In this document: positions 47,288-55,212 of the stretch, in pieces | Position numbering within the stretch: position 1 is the first letter of the stretch | Layout: each line of letters begins with the position of its first letter | Source: Gemmatimonas sp. UBA7669 | GTDB taxonomy: Bacteria > Gemmatimonadota > Gemmatimonadetes > Gemmatimonadales > Gemmatimonadaceae | Reading direction: 5' to 3' | Length of the DNA: 64,000 bases | Assembly (NCBI RefSeq): GCF_002483225.1 | Contig: NZ_DLHL01000028.1 | Span: forward strand, 62,001-126,000 | The notes under the pieces: generated by a model | Seen by the model: only the letters and a program-made list of their open reading frames with translations | What the model was told of the DNA's origin: nothing | Databases searched by the model: none | Position numbers and translations under genes: made by a program

Positions 47288-47301
47288 AAGGCCCTTCTCA
47301 T
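47288..47301 (-). repeat. Right subterminal inverted repeat of the IS
   Basis: AAGGCCCTTCTCAT, the inverse of the left repeat with one mismatch. The 91 bp between it and the transposase start contain no gene and probably carry its promoter. Confidence 0.75.
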
Positions 47302-47435
47302 TTCAACTCTGCGTGAGCTGTTAATGGTCTCACGTCTCGCACGACGCCCAGTAATCAGCACCAAACCGCTGTCCCCAAGAATCCGTGCCGTTTCCGTTCA
47401 GATCCGCGTAACCCGTGGTAGTCAGTTCTCGACCG
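47302..47435. repeat. Family A repeat, right part beyond the IS
   Basis: Starts with AACTCTGCGTGAGCTGTTAA, the missing end of copy 3. It continues with AGAATCCGTGCCGTTTCCGT, which is the core in inverted orientation, and CCCGTGGTAGTCAGTT, a 15-mer shared with the palindromic element at 38281-38403. So the element families are related. Confidence 0.7.
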
Positions 47436-47448
47436 CAGCAGCGAATGC

Positions 47449-47482
47449 AAAAAGGGCCGCCGGACGTGATGTCCGACGGCCC
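47449..47482 (-). terminator. Intrinsic terminator of the susC-susD operon
   Basis: Read on the minus strand, GGGCCGTCGGAC pairs with GTCCGGCGGCCC (one G-U pair) across a 5-nt loop and is followed by five T residues. It lies 24 bp after the SusD stop codon. Confidence 0.88.
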
Positions 47483-47505
47483 TCGTGCTTACGACCTACT
47501 CCCGT

Positions 47506-48873
47506 TTACGGGTTGCGATCGAGGCAGCCCTGGAACTTCGGGTTGTTCCGCTCGCGGATGGGGATGACCAGGTTCACGTCCGCGCCGTAGGTCTGGCCCG
47601 GGCGGTACAGCATGGGGCCAACCGGGTACACGGTATTGGCCGCGCGGCCGTACTGCCGGATGAGACGACGCATGTCGCCGAGGCGGTGGCCGGTGAGCCA
47701 GAGCCAGAAGGCCCGCTCGCGGAACAGCATGTCCACTGCCGCCGGCTGCGTGGTGGGCGCCGCCGCCAGTGCCGGGATGGCCGTGGCGAGACCCGTGGCG
47801 CGGAGCTGGTTGAGCGCCGCGAACATGGCGTCACGATCGGCCTGCGAGCCACCCGAGGTGCGGTTCAGCAGCGCCTCGGCCTCGATGAGGCGCGCCTCGA
47901 TGCCGTCGGCCAGCGTGGCCGGCGCAGGCTGCGCGGTGTACTTCTGCTGCTGCGGCAAGTTACGGCTTGAACCGTCGAAGCCCGTACGATTGCTGGGCGC
48001 CCAGGGCACACGCGGGTCCGCCGGCGTGACCAGGTAATCGATACCGTTGGTGCCTTCCCGGTTGCTGATGGTGTAACGCGAACCGGCGGGGAAGGTAGCC
48101 GTCCAGATGCCGTTGTTCTGGCCGGTTGTGGCTATGGAATGGAAGATCTGATACCGGAAGCTCGTGGGCACACCCGCCACGGCCTGCGCGGCCTGCGCGT
48201 ACTGCCCCAGGTTGAGCAAGGCCCGTCCGCGGGCCACCTGGGCCAGACTGCGAATGTTGGTCGCGGTGGCGGTGCTGAGCGCCGTGTCCGCCGTGGCGCT
48301 GGCACGGGCCAGGATTTGCGCCGTGGTGAGCGGATCACCGTAGTCGAAGTCGCCGTTGGGCAAGACCTTGCTGAATGGCACGCCCGAGCAATAGCCCTCG
48401 GCAAACATCGTCTCGGTGAAGCTGCGGACGGCGTAGAGTTCAGCCAGGGAGTCCCGGGCGGCGGCGGCGTCGGGTTTGGCGGCTCGCCACCGTTCGATGG
48501 CGGTGGTCAAGCCAGTGCGCGCCAACTGGAGGTTGGTGTAGGTCGTGTTGAGGGTTCCACCGAGGTTTTCCGTGGCCACCCGCTGGTCGGTGTTCTGGCG
48601 GTCGGCAAAGGTATCGGTGGTCTGGATTTCGTCACCCAGATTGCCGGACACCACCACAAACCCGTCCTGGGTGCCCGAGTAAGCCGTCGCGAAGGAGCGC
48701 AGGGCCCCGTTGCGGATGGTCGTGGCGCCAAGTGAGCCCGAAACGGACGCGTCGGCCAACACGTTGGGTGTGGCGACGTTCAGCATGTCGGTGCTGCAGC
48801 CGACCGCGGCCAATGCCACGGCCAGCGTGCCGGTGGGCCGGGCCACCCGTCGTGCGTAGTTGTAGAATCGCAT
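47506..48873 (-). CDS. SusD/RagB-like outer-membrane lipoprotein
   Basis: Nutrient-binding surface lipoprotein partner of the SusC-type transporter upstream, 455 residues. A signal peptide with lipobox LAAVGCST (Cys near residue 26) predicts a lipoprotein. The mature part has the helical SusD/RagB pattern: LAELYAVRSFTETMFAEGYC with GVPFSKVLPNG, RALLNLGQYAQAAQAVAGVP, TLADGIEARLIEAEALLNR, and the C-terminal FRERAFWLWLTGHRLGDMRR, all typical. It starts 13 bp after the SusC stop. The bound nutrient is unknown; no polysaccharide-degrading genes are adjacent, so a peptide or other oligomer is possible. Confidence 0.9.
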   Translation of the reverse strand: MRFYNYARRVARPTGTLAVALAAVGCSTDMLNVATPNVLADASVSGSLGATTIRNGALRSFATAYSGTQDGFVVVSGNLGDEIQTTDTFADRQNTDQRVATENLGGTLNTTYTNLQLARTGLTTAIERWRAAKPDAAAARDSLAELYAVRSFTETMFAEGYCSGVPFSKVLPNGDFDYGDPLTTAQILARASATADTALSTATATNIRSLAQVARGRALLNLGQYAQAAQAVAGVPTSFRYQIFHSIATTGQNNGIWTATFPAGSRYTISNREGTNGIDYLVTPADPRVPWAPSNRTGFDGSSRNLPQQQKYTAQPAPATLADGIEARLIEAEALLNRTSGGSQADRDAMFAALNQLRATGLATAIPALAAAPTTQPAAVDMLFRERAFWLWLTGHRLGDMRRLIRQYGRAANTVYPVGPMLYRPGQTYGADVNLVIPIRERNNPKFQGCLDRNP

Positions 48874-48886
48874 GGAGTGGTCGGGG

Positions 48887-51800
48887 TCAGAAGGAGAAGT
48901 TCATGCGGAGCGTCATGGTGCGGACCGGCGGCGTGGCGAAGAACTCCTCGTTTCCGCGCGCGTCATTGTTCGACTGGGCCGCCTCCGGATCCACGCCCGT
49001 GTAGTCGGTCCACACGGCGAGATTGCGGCCAGTGACCACGATGCTCCAGCGCGAGGAGCGGAGCTTGTTGGCCCACGCCGTCGGCATCTCATACGCCACC
49101 GACAGTTCACGCCAGCGGGTGAACGAGCCATCCTCGAACTGACCGGTAAACACGGCCACCGAGGTGGCCAGGGCATTGGCCTGATCCTGCAGCGACAGGG
49201 TGCGGTCGTAGCGGCCGCGGCAGGTGATGCCGTTCTGGCACTGGTGGCGCAGGGTGTTGTTGAACTTGAGCAGGCCCCACTTGCTGTCGAACTGTGTGGT
49301 GATACGCAGCTTCTTGTTGAGCAGCTCGAGCGTGGGTGTAAAGGCCACTTCGCGCGTGGGGAAAGTAGCGCCCTGGTAGACGGCCGTGTCTCCCAGGCCC
49401 AGCTCACTCACCACGATGATGCCGTCGTTGTTGGCATCCACCGGATTGATGTTGCGATCCCAAAGCCCATACAGCGGGTAGCCCGGCAGATTGCGCTGCA
49501 CGTTGCGGTTGCCGGACGGGATGGGCGCGATCCCGTCACCCAGCTTGGTCATCTCGTTCTTGAGCGTGGAGCCGGTGAGCATCCACGACAGGCCGATCTT
49601 GTCGTTGTCGATGACCCGCTGATTGTACGTGAGCTCGAGACCCTCATTCCGGATGTTGCCGATGTTGACCAGCTGGGTATTGAGGCCGGACAGCGAGGGC
49701 GCGATTTCACGCTGGATGAGCGCGTCGGTGGTGGACTTGGTGTAACGCGTGACCTCGATGTTGCTCTTGCCCGAGAACATGGTGAGGTCGAAGCCAAACT
49801 CGGTTTCCGCCGAGTACTCCGGCTTGAGGTTGGTGTTGCCAAGGGACCCGAGCTCGGCGCCGGGGGCATCGCCGTTGGCCAAGGTGAGCGGCACGGCGTC
49901 AAAGAAGCGCACGGCCGCCGTCGCGCCGGGAATCTGGCCCGAGGCGCCGTAGGTACCACGCAGACGCAGACTGTTCAGCCAATCCTGCGCGGGAAAGAAG
50001 GACTCATCGGAGATGAGCCAGGAAGCACCGAACTTGGGATAATAAACCGCACGCGTGTTCTCGCCGAAGGCGCTGGCCGCGTCGCGACGCACACCACCGG
50101 TAAGGAACAGGCGATCGCGGATGGCCATCTGCTGTTCCACGTAGTAGCCCAAGGTGCGACGCTCTTCGAGGAATTGCGTGCTGGAGCGTGTGGCGGCAGT
50201 GGACACGATGGTGCCGCCCGGCGGCAGGCCGATACCCGTGCCGGAGGTGTTGGTCTGCAGCAGGCGGACATACTGCATACCCACCGAGGTCTTGCTGTTC
50301 AGCCAATCAGTGAGCTGAAACGTGCCCGTAGCGCCGTAGTCGGCCGTCTGCTGGTTGATCAGCCCCTTGAGCGTCTGGATTTCACCCTGACGGCGGACCC
50401 CGGAAGCAGGGCCTTCGCCGACCTTGGACAGGAAGAGCTCATCCCGGTTGGTGATGTCTGAACCCAGGGCGGCCCGGGTGTTGAGCCACGAGGTGGGGTT
50501 CCACTGCGCCGAGAGGCTGTTGATGAAGCGGTTGATGCCAAGCGTGGTGGTCTGCGACAGCACGTCACCCATCATGAAGGCGCGATAGCCGCGCAGCGGA
50601 TTGCCGAAAGCATCCCGCTGATCCTGGCGCCACGGGCCTCCCAAAGCCGCCACCATGAGGCCGTTGCCGTTGTCTTCGTTCTGCGGCAAGCGCAGCGAAC
50701 TGTTCACGAAACCGGAGGAGGCCTGGATGAACAGGTTGGGGCGCAACTCTGCGTTCACGTTGGCGCGGAAGCTGTTACGGCCCAGCGCGTTGGGACGCAT
50801 GATATCGCCGGGCAGCTGGCTCACGCCGCGCTGCTCCTTGAGACGCGTCACTTCGCTGTTCGGCATCTTGTAGACGCCGTTTTCCCCTTCCGACTGCCCG
50901 GAGACGAAGAACTGCACCTTGTCGTTGCCGCCCGACACCTGGAGGTTGTACTGCTGGCGCTGACCTGTCGTGATCGGCGTCAGATCCGGGTCGTTGAGCA
51001 CATTGCCACGCGAAAGCGAGTCAATGTTGGTGCAGGCCCCCGTGGCCACCGCCGTCAGCAGACAAGGCGAGGACACGCTCGGATTGGCCGTGGTGCGGCC
51101 CCAGAGCGTCCAGAGATCGGGGAAGCTGGCCACGTTTTCCAGACGGCCGTTTTCGAGCCCGAGGTTCCAGGTGGTCTTGCCCGACTTACCGCGCTTGGTG
51201 GTGATGACGATTACGCCGTTGGCCGCTTCCGTGCCGTAGAGCGTGGCGGCCGAGGGCCCCTTCACGATTTCGATGTTCTCGATTTCGTTGGGATTGATGT
51301 CGTCGAGACGCGACGGGCCCGAGCCACCGACGCCGAGACCGTTGTTGGTCTGCGCCGAGGCACGCACCCCGTCGATGATGACGATGGGATCGTTGGTCAG
51401 CGAGAAGGAGTTCTGACCGCGGATGCGGATACGCGAGCCGGTGCCCGTGGCACCCGTCTGCACGACCTGCACGCTGGACGAACGACCCGACATGAGCGCG
51501 CCCATGTTGGCCACCGGCAGCTCCGCGATCTTCTCGGCCACGTTCACCGTGGAGGTAGCGTTGGCGAGTTCGACCTTGCGCTGCTGACCGGTCACTGTGG
51601 TGACGACGGCCGCCAGCGAGAAGGCGGCCTGCGTGAGCTTGACGTCCTGCACGACGGGCGTGGCGCCCACGGTGACGGTGACCTTCTGCGCCTCGTAGCC
51701 GATGCGGCTGATTTCGAGATTGACCGGGCCCTGGTTGGGAACGCGCAGGGTGTAGCGGCCGTTTTCAGCGGTGAGGGTGCCGTTCTGTGTGCCGGCAACG

Positions 51801-52033
51801 AGGACGCGGGCCTGCTGAATGGGCTGACCGGTGGCCGCATCCGTGACCTGACCGGTCACGGTCCCCCCGGCGCCTTGCGCGGAGAGTGAAGCGGGTGCTG
51901 TCACCCCGACACTTGCCGCCAACGCAAGCAGGGTGGACAGGAGGCTCCAACGCATCCCTTTGGGACGTGTGGCAGCCGGTGGTGAGCAGCCTCGCTCTCC
52001 ACGGGTGAACGCGGCAGGTACGAACAATCGCAT
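48887..52033 (-). CDS. SusC/RagA-family TonB-dependent outer-membrane transporter
   Basis: A 1048-residue TonB-linked importer. After a long n-region and signal peptide (LLSTLLALAASVGVTAPASL) comes the carboxypeptidase-regulatory-like domain GTVTGQVTDAATGQPIQQAR and NLEISRIGYEAQKV. The SusC plug has VVTTVTGQQRKVELANATST, RIRGQNSFSLTNDPIVIIDG and ATLYGTEAANGVIVITTKRG. The 22-strand barrel ends in the aromatic MTLRMNFSF, as required for insertion. ATG 52033 is chosen because GGGGAG lies about 9 nt upstream; ATG 51955 would give a shorter signal but has poor spacing. It pairs with SusD. TonB itself is not adjacent, though a TonB-like fusion lies at 58750. Confidence 0.92.
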   Translation of the reverse strand: MRLFVPAAFTRGERGCSPPAATRPKGMRWSLLSTLLALAASVGVTAPASLSAQGAGGTVTGQVTDAATGQPIQQARVLVAGTQNGTLTAENGRYTLRVPNQGPVNLEISRIGYEAQKVTVTVGATPVVQDVKLTQAAFSLAAVVTTVTGQQRKVELANATSTVNVAEKIAELPVANMGALMSGRSSSVQVVQTGATGTGSRIRIRGQNSFSLTNDPIVIIDGVRASAQTNNGLGVGGSGPSRLDDINPNEIENIEIVKGPSAATLYGTEAANGVIVITTKRGKSGKTTWNLGLENGRLENVASFPDLWTLWGRTTANPSVSSPCLLTAVATGACTNIDSLSRGNVLNDPDLTPITTGQRQQYNLQVSGGNDKVQFFVSGQSEGENGVYKMPNSEVTRLKEQRGVSQLPGDIMRPNALGRNSFRANVNAELRPNLFIQASSGFVNSSLRLPQNEDNGNGLMVAALGGPWRQDQRDAFGNPLRGYRAFMMGDVLSQTTTLGINRFINSLSAQWNPTSWLNTRAALGSDITNRDELFLSKVGEGPASGVRRQGEIQTLKGLINQQTADYGATGTFQLTDWLNSKTSVGMQYVRLLQTNTSGTGIGLPPGGTIVSTAATRSSTQFLEERRTLGYYVEQQMAIRDRLFLTGGVRRDAASAFGENTRAVYYPKFGASWLISDESFFPAQDWLNSLRLRGTYGASGQIPGATAAVRFFDAVPLTLANGDAPGAELGSLGNTNLKPEYSAETEFGFDLTMFSGKSNIEVTRYTKSTTDALIQREIAPSLSGLNTQLVNIGNIRNEGLELTYNQRVIDNDKIGLSWMLTGSTLKNEMTKLGDGIAPIPSGNRNVQRNLPGYPLYGLWDRNINPVDANNDGIIVVSELGLGDTAVYQGATFPTREVAFTPTLELLNKKLRITTQFDSKWGLLKFNNTLRHQCQNGITCRGRYDRTLSLQDQANALATSVAVFTGQFEDGSFTRWRELSVAYEMPTAWANKLRSSRWSIVVTGRNLAVWTDYTGVDPEAAQSNNDARGNEEFFATPPVRTMTLRMNFSF

Positions 52034-52608
52034 CTCGTGACTCCCCAGCTCAGGATCACATGCCGGCCACCCAGATGTGACCGGCGCACGACGAATGCGC
52101 GCGCGACCGCCGCCGCAGCATCGCGGCGATGGGGGCGCACATCGTCATGGTCTTGCACGGGAGCGACGCTCCCGGGATGTACGAGTTGGAGAGGAATGCC
52201 GTCGGCGCGGGTGGGTCGCGCGCGGATTCCGTAGGGCGGGAACCCATTGCCAGCGCGCGTGACAACGCGGCGACAACAGGCGGGTGGGGAGTGGTGGGAC
52301 GGTACGGCAGGATGCTGCGAAAACCAACAAGCAGACCAACAAGTGGAACGCGAGCCTGCTTCATCGCAGCGCGCCGCGCACCATCCCGAGCAACAACCCG
52401 GAGGCGCGCGGCGTCACAATGCGACAAATGCTGGGCATCGGTACCCGTGGTGCGCTCAACTCGCAGTGAACATGAGTTGGCACCGCGTCATCTTATCGGC
52501 GTCGCGCGCACGAGGCAGCGCGGGGGAATGTCACGATCAGATGACTGATGAGGTACGGCGGCTGACGCTACGACGCTGCAACGAGACTGTCAATAGCGAC
52601 GTGCGACT
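52034..52608. other. 575-bp non-coding stretch upstream of susC
   Basis: No convincing gene on either strand. It holds a perfect 7-bp palindromic stem, CGGGAGC/GCTCCCG (52158-52174), and two direct copies of ACCAACAAG at 52323 and 52335 (12-bp period), possibly an operator. It is the upstream region of the minus-strand susC gene and the downstream region is a cytochrome gene's end. I see no riboswitch or sigma-factor signature I can name. Confidence 0.5.
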
Positions 52609-53088
52609 TCAGCGCGTGCTGTTTGCGCCACCACTGCCAGCGGGTAGACGAAAGGTGATCGCCGACAGTGCAACGGAATCGGTGGTGAGTCGCTCTTCGC
52701 CAGCGGGCAAGCCGTTCAATTTGAGGATGTACGCCACGGTCGCGGCGTAATCGTCGACCGGCAACGTACCCGGATCACCGTCGGGCATCGTGGTGCGAAT
52801 CGTTTCGTACAGCGAAAAAAGATTCTGGCCCACCCACTTGGTCCGGAAGTCCGATCCTGTGACATCGCTGGTCTCGTGACACTCGCTGCAGGTCTTGGTC
52901 CACACGGCCTGACCGGCGGTGGCCTGCGAATCGGTGTACACCTTGGGCAGCGAATCCTGGCCCCGCTGCAAGGCCCAGTGGGAAATCGGCGCGCCGGGAG
53001 CCTGCGCCGTGCTGCGCGTGCCGGCAGCCACGCTCGCCGCCACCACGGCGGTGAGCAAAACGGTCTGGAAGATCGTGGTTCGGTGCAT
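52609..53088 (-). CDS. Small exported c-type cytochrome
   Basis: A 159-residue exported cytochrome c. Signal peptide QTVLLTAVVAASVAAGTRST, one heme-binding motif CSECHE (near residue 75), and GDPGTLPVDDYAATVAYILK with a Met in TTMPDGD as possible sixth ligand. The C-terminal layout (DDYAATVAYILKLNGLPAGE) is similar to the cytochrome domain at the end of the HupE fusion (EDEYVWVTAYILRLNGMPAG), suggesting the two domains share ancestry. It is divergent from the Tat-exported flavin oxidase by 127 bp and may be its electron acceptor. Confidence 0.88.
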   Translation of the reverse strand: MHRTTIFQTVLLTAVVAASVAAGTRSTAQAPGAPISHWALQRGQDSLPKVYTDSQATAGQAVWTKTCSECHETSDVTGSDFRTKWVGQNLFSLYETIRTTMPDGDPGTLPVDDYAATVAYILKLNGLPAGEERLTTDSVALSAITFRLPAGSGGANSTR

Positions 53089-53215
53089 ATGCAGTGAACG
53101 TGTTGGGGGCGTGGTTCGCTGGCAAGCCGCGCGGGCGAGGTCTGTTGAAGCGTCTGTTGAAGCATCTGGTCCTACCCCGATTGCGACGCTCTGTCCCGCC
53201 GGGCATTTTCGGGCG

Positions 53216-54667
53216 ATGGATTCGACCCCCTCCTCTACGTCCCCCGCCCTGCCGCCTGTTCCCGGCGAGCACACCGTCCCTGACATTGCGGTGCCCGATG
53301 GCACGGTGCCCCGGCGTGATTTTCTCAAGCTGGCTGGCGCCGGCGCCGGACTGCTGGCTGTTGGCTGCGCGCCGCCCGTTCCCTTTGCCGCAGCTCCCGC
53401 GCCCGGCCTCGCTGGCGGCCGCAGCGGCGCGTCGTCGTCCACGCATGTGGTGGTGATTGGCGCCGGCGCCTGGGGTGGATGGACCGCCTATCATCTGCGT
53501 GCGCGCGGAGTGCGCGTCACGCTGGTCGACCAATACGGACCCGGCAATTCCCGCTCCACCTCCGGCGACGAAACCCGCGGCATTCGCTCGTCCTACGGCG
53601 ACCGCGCCGCCGGCGAGCTCTGGACACCGTGGGCGCGCACGGCCATCGCGCGTTGGAAGGTGTTCGAGAAGGAATGGGGGCCGGTGTTCCGCACGCAGTT
53701 CTGGCATGAAACCGGCGACGTGATCATGCGTGCCACGCGCGAGCCATTCATTACGCGCACGATCGACTTGTGGACCAAGAACAACGTGCGCCACGAAGTG
53801 CTGAGCGGCGATGAGGCGCGCAAGCGCTGGCCCGTGATCAAGGCCGACGACATTGGCGTGGCCATCTATGAACCCGATGCCGGCGTGGTGCGATGCCGCG
53901 CGGCCACGCAGGCCGTGGCCAGTGCGGCGCAGAAGATGGGTGTGGAGCTCGTGATTGGTCGCGTGACGCCGGGTCCCATCGTGAATGGGCAGATGGATGG
54001 CGTGGTGCTCGACAACGGCACGGTGCTGCGCGGTGATGCGTACGTGTTTGCCTGCGGCCCCTGGCTGCGCAAGCTGTTTCCGTACATGGAGAACCGCATG
54101 CGCATTCCCATTGGCCACGCGCTGTACTTCGGTGTGCCCATGGGCGACACGCGTTTCACGTTTCCCAACCTGCCGAGCTACAACTTCCCAGGCGTGACCG
54201 GGTGGCCCATGCTGCCGGTGGACAGTCGTGGTTTCCGCGTGCGTGGCGCCATTGCCGCGCCTCCGCCACCGGCGGGCACACCGGCGCCGGCGCCGTCCGC
54301 ATCCACCCCATCGGCGCCCGATCCCACGCTGCAGGACCCCGACCTCAGCTCTCGCTGGACCAATCAGGATCGCGTCGATGGGGCGCGACGTTTCCTGCAG
54401 GCGCGCTTCCCCCTGCTGGCCAATGCGCCGCTACTCGAAACACGCGCCTGTCACTACGAGTCGAGCATCAATCAGAACTTCATCGTGGACCACGTGCCCG
54501 GCACCGGCAACGCATGGATTGCCGGCGTCGGGCAAGCCGAGGGCTTCAAGTTCGGGCCGGTGGTGGGAGAATACGTGGCGCAGCGCGTTACCGGTGTGGT
54601 AGGCGATCCCGAACTGGTGAAGGCCTTCGCTCTACCCAAGAACGAGTACGAGCGCCCACCGGGTTAA
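53216..54667 (+). CDS. Tat-exported FAD-dependent oxidoreductase (sarcosine oxidase-like)
   Basis: A 483-residue flavoprotein of the DAO/monomeric sarcosine oxidase type. The twin-arginine signal is PRRDFLKLAGAGAGLLAVGC, with a Cys suggesting a lipoprotein. FAD-binding VVVIGAGAWGGWTAYHLRAR is followed by TSGDETRGIRSSYGDRAAGE, typical of sarcosine/N-methyl amino acid oxidases. The C-terminal ACHYESSINQNFIVDHVPG contains the Cys that covalently binds FAD in relatives. The substrate is probably a secondary or primary amine (inference). An Ala/Pro-rich insertion (residues about 345-375) is variable. ATG 53216 gives the Tat signal; the frame is open further upstream. It is divergent from a cytochrome c gene. 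Confidence 0.88.
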   Translation: MDSTPSSTSPALPPVPGEHTVPDIAVPDGTVPRRDFLKLAGAGAGLLAVGCAPPVPFAAAPAPGLAGGRSGASSSTHVVVIGAGAWGGWTAYHLRARGVRVTLVDQYGPGNSRSTSGDETRGIRSSYGDRAAGELWTPWARTAIARWKVFEKEWGPVFRTQFWHETGDVIMRATREPFITRTIDLWTKNNVRHEVLSGDEARKRWPVIKADDIGVAIYEPDAGVVRCRAATQAVASAAQKMGVELVIGRVTPGPIVNGQMDGVVLDNGTVLRGDAYVFACGPWLRKLFPYMENRMRIPIGHALYFGVPMGDTRFTFPNLPSYNFPGVTGWPMLPVDSRGFRVRGAIAAPPPPAGTPAPAPSASTPSAPDPTLQDPDLSSRWTNQDRVDGARRFLQARFPLLANAPLLETRACHYESSINQNFIVDHVPGTGNAWIAGVGQAEGFKFGPVVGEYVAQRVTGVVGDPELVKAFALPKNEYERPPG

Positions 54668-54669
54668 CC

Positions 54670-55212
54670 TTATCTCCCCGCCATCTCACGTCTCCGTCTC
54701 GTGAGATACGGCAGGACGAACAGGTAGAGGCCGGTCCCCCACAACCCCAGCACAATCACCGCCACCGGCAGAAACACAAAGAGCTTCACGTTGTCGTGAA
54801 ACCACGACCCATCGTGCAGACTCTCAATGAGATCCGAGCGACGATACGTGGACTGCAACAAGGCGCCGGTCTTGAGATCAACCTGCAGTTCCCAACGCGA
54901 ATTGGTAATGACTTTGAGCAGCCCCTTGGACGGTCGGACATCAAGACGATCGATGTCCGACCAATCCACCACCTTCGCCTCGGGCACTGACCTCGCCACG
55001 CTAATGACCTGCTCCATCGTGACCTGAGGCGTCTTGTTCTCCGTGCGGATCTCCGCCGGCTGCACCCAGGTCACCTGTTTCTTGACCTGGAGCAGCAGTC
55101 CCGTGACGAGCACCAGCAGGAACGGCAGCGCCACGGCCGCCGAGCCCCACCGATGCAGCTTGCGATTGAGAATGCGGTAGTTGATGCCGCCCTTTTCCTC
55201 CTTGCTCGCCAT
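54670..55212 (-). CDS. PepSY-domain membrane protein
   Basis: A 180-residue membrane protein: an N-terminal membrane segment (AAVALPFLLVLVTGLLLQV), a periplasmic PepSY-like domain (TMEQVISVARSVPEAKVVDW, ELQVDLKTGALLQSTYRRS) and a C-terminal membrane segment (FVFLPVAVIVLGLWGTGLYL). LHDGSWFHDNVKLFV is typical of PepSY-associated transmembrane proteins, often tied to iron uptake or reductases. ATG 55212 overlaps the stop of the tricorn gene (ATGA), so it is translationally coupled to it. The stop is 2 bp from the convergent flavin oxidase stop. Confidence 0.87.
   Translation of the reverse strand: MASKEEKGGINYRILNRKLHRWGSAAVALPFLLVLVTGLLLQVKKQVTWVQPAEIRTENKTPQVTMEQVISVARSVPEAKVVDWSDIDRLDVRPSKGLLKVITNSRWELQVDLKTGALLQSTYRRSDLIESLHDGSWFHDNVKLFVFLPVAVIVLGLWGTGLYLFVLPYLTRRRREMAGR

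Larger units (their letters stand above)
45835..47301 (-). mobile_element. IS110-family insertion sequence, IS1111 type, apparently intact
   Basis: About 1.47 kb with one DEDD transposase gene on the minus strand. Near-identical subterminal inverted repeats ATGAGAAGGGTCTT (45840-45853) and, inverted, ATGAGAAGGGCCTT (47288-47301) match at 13 of 14 positions. The long non-coding segment (about 270 bp) is on the 3' side of the transposase gene. Subterminal repeats and a 3' non-coding segment are the hallmarks of the IS1111 group. Insertion split a family A repeat; the restored junction would read CCTCCTTTC joined to AACTCTGCG. Exact ends are uncertain by a few bases. Confidence 0.8.

Noticed and set aside
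52775..54118. Long minus-strand open frame across the flavin oxidase
   Set aside because: Its 3' part includes the cytochrome in another frame and the rest is antisense to motifs of a recognised enzyme.
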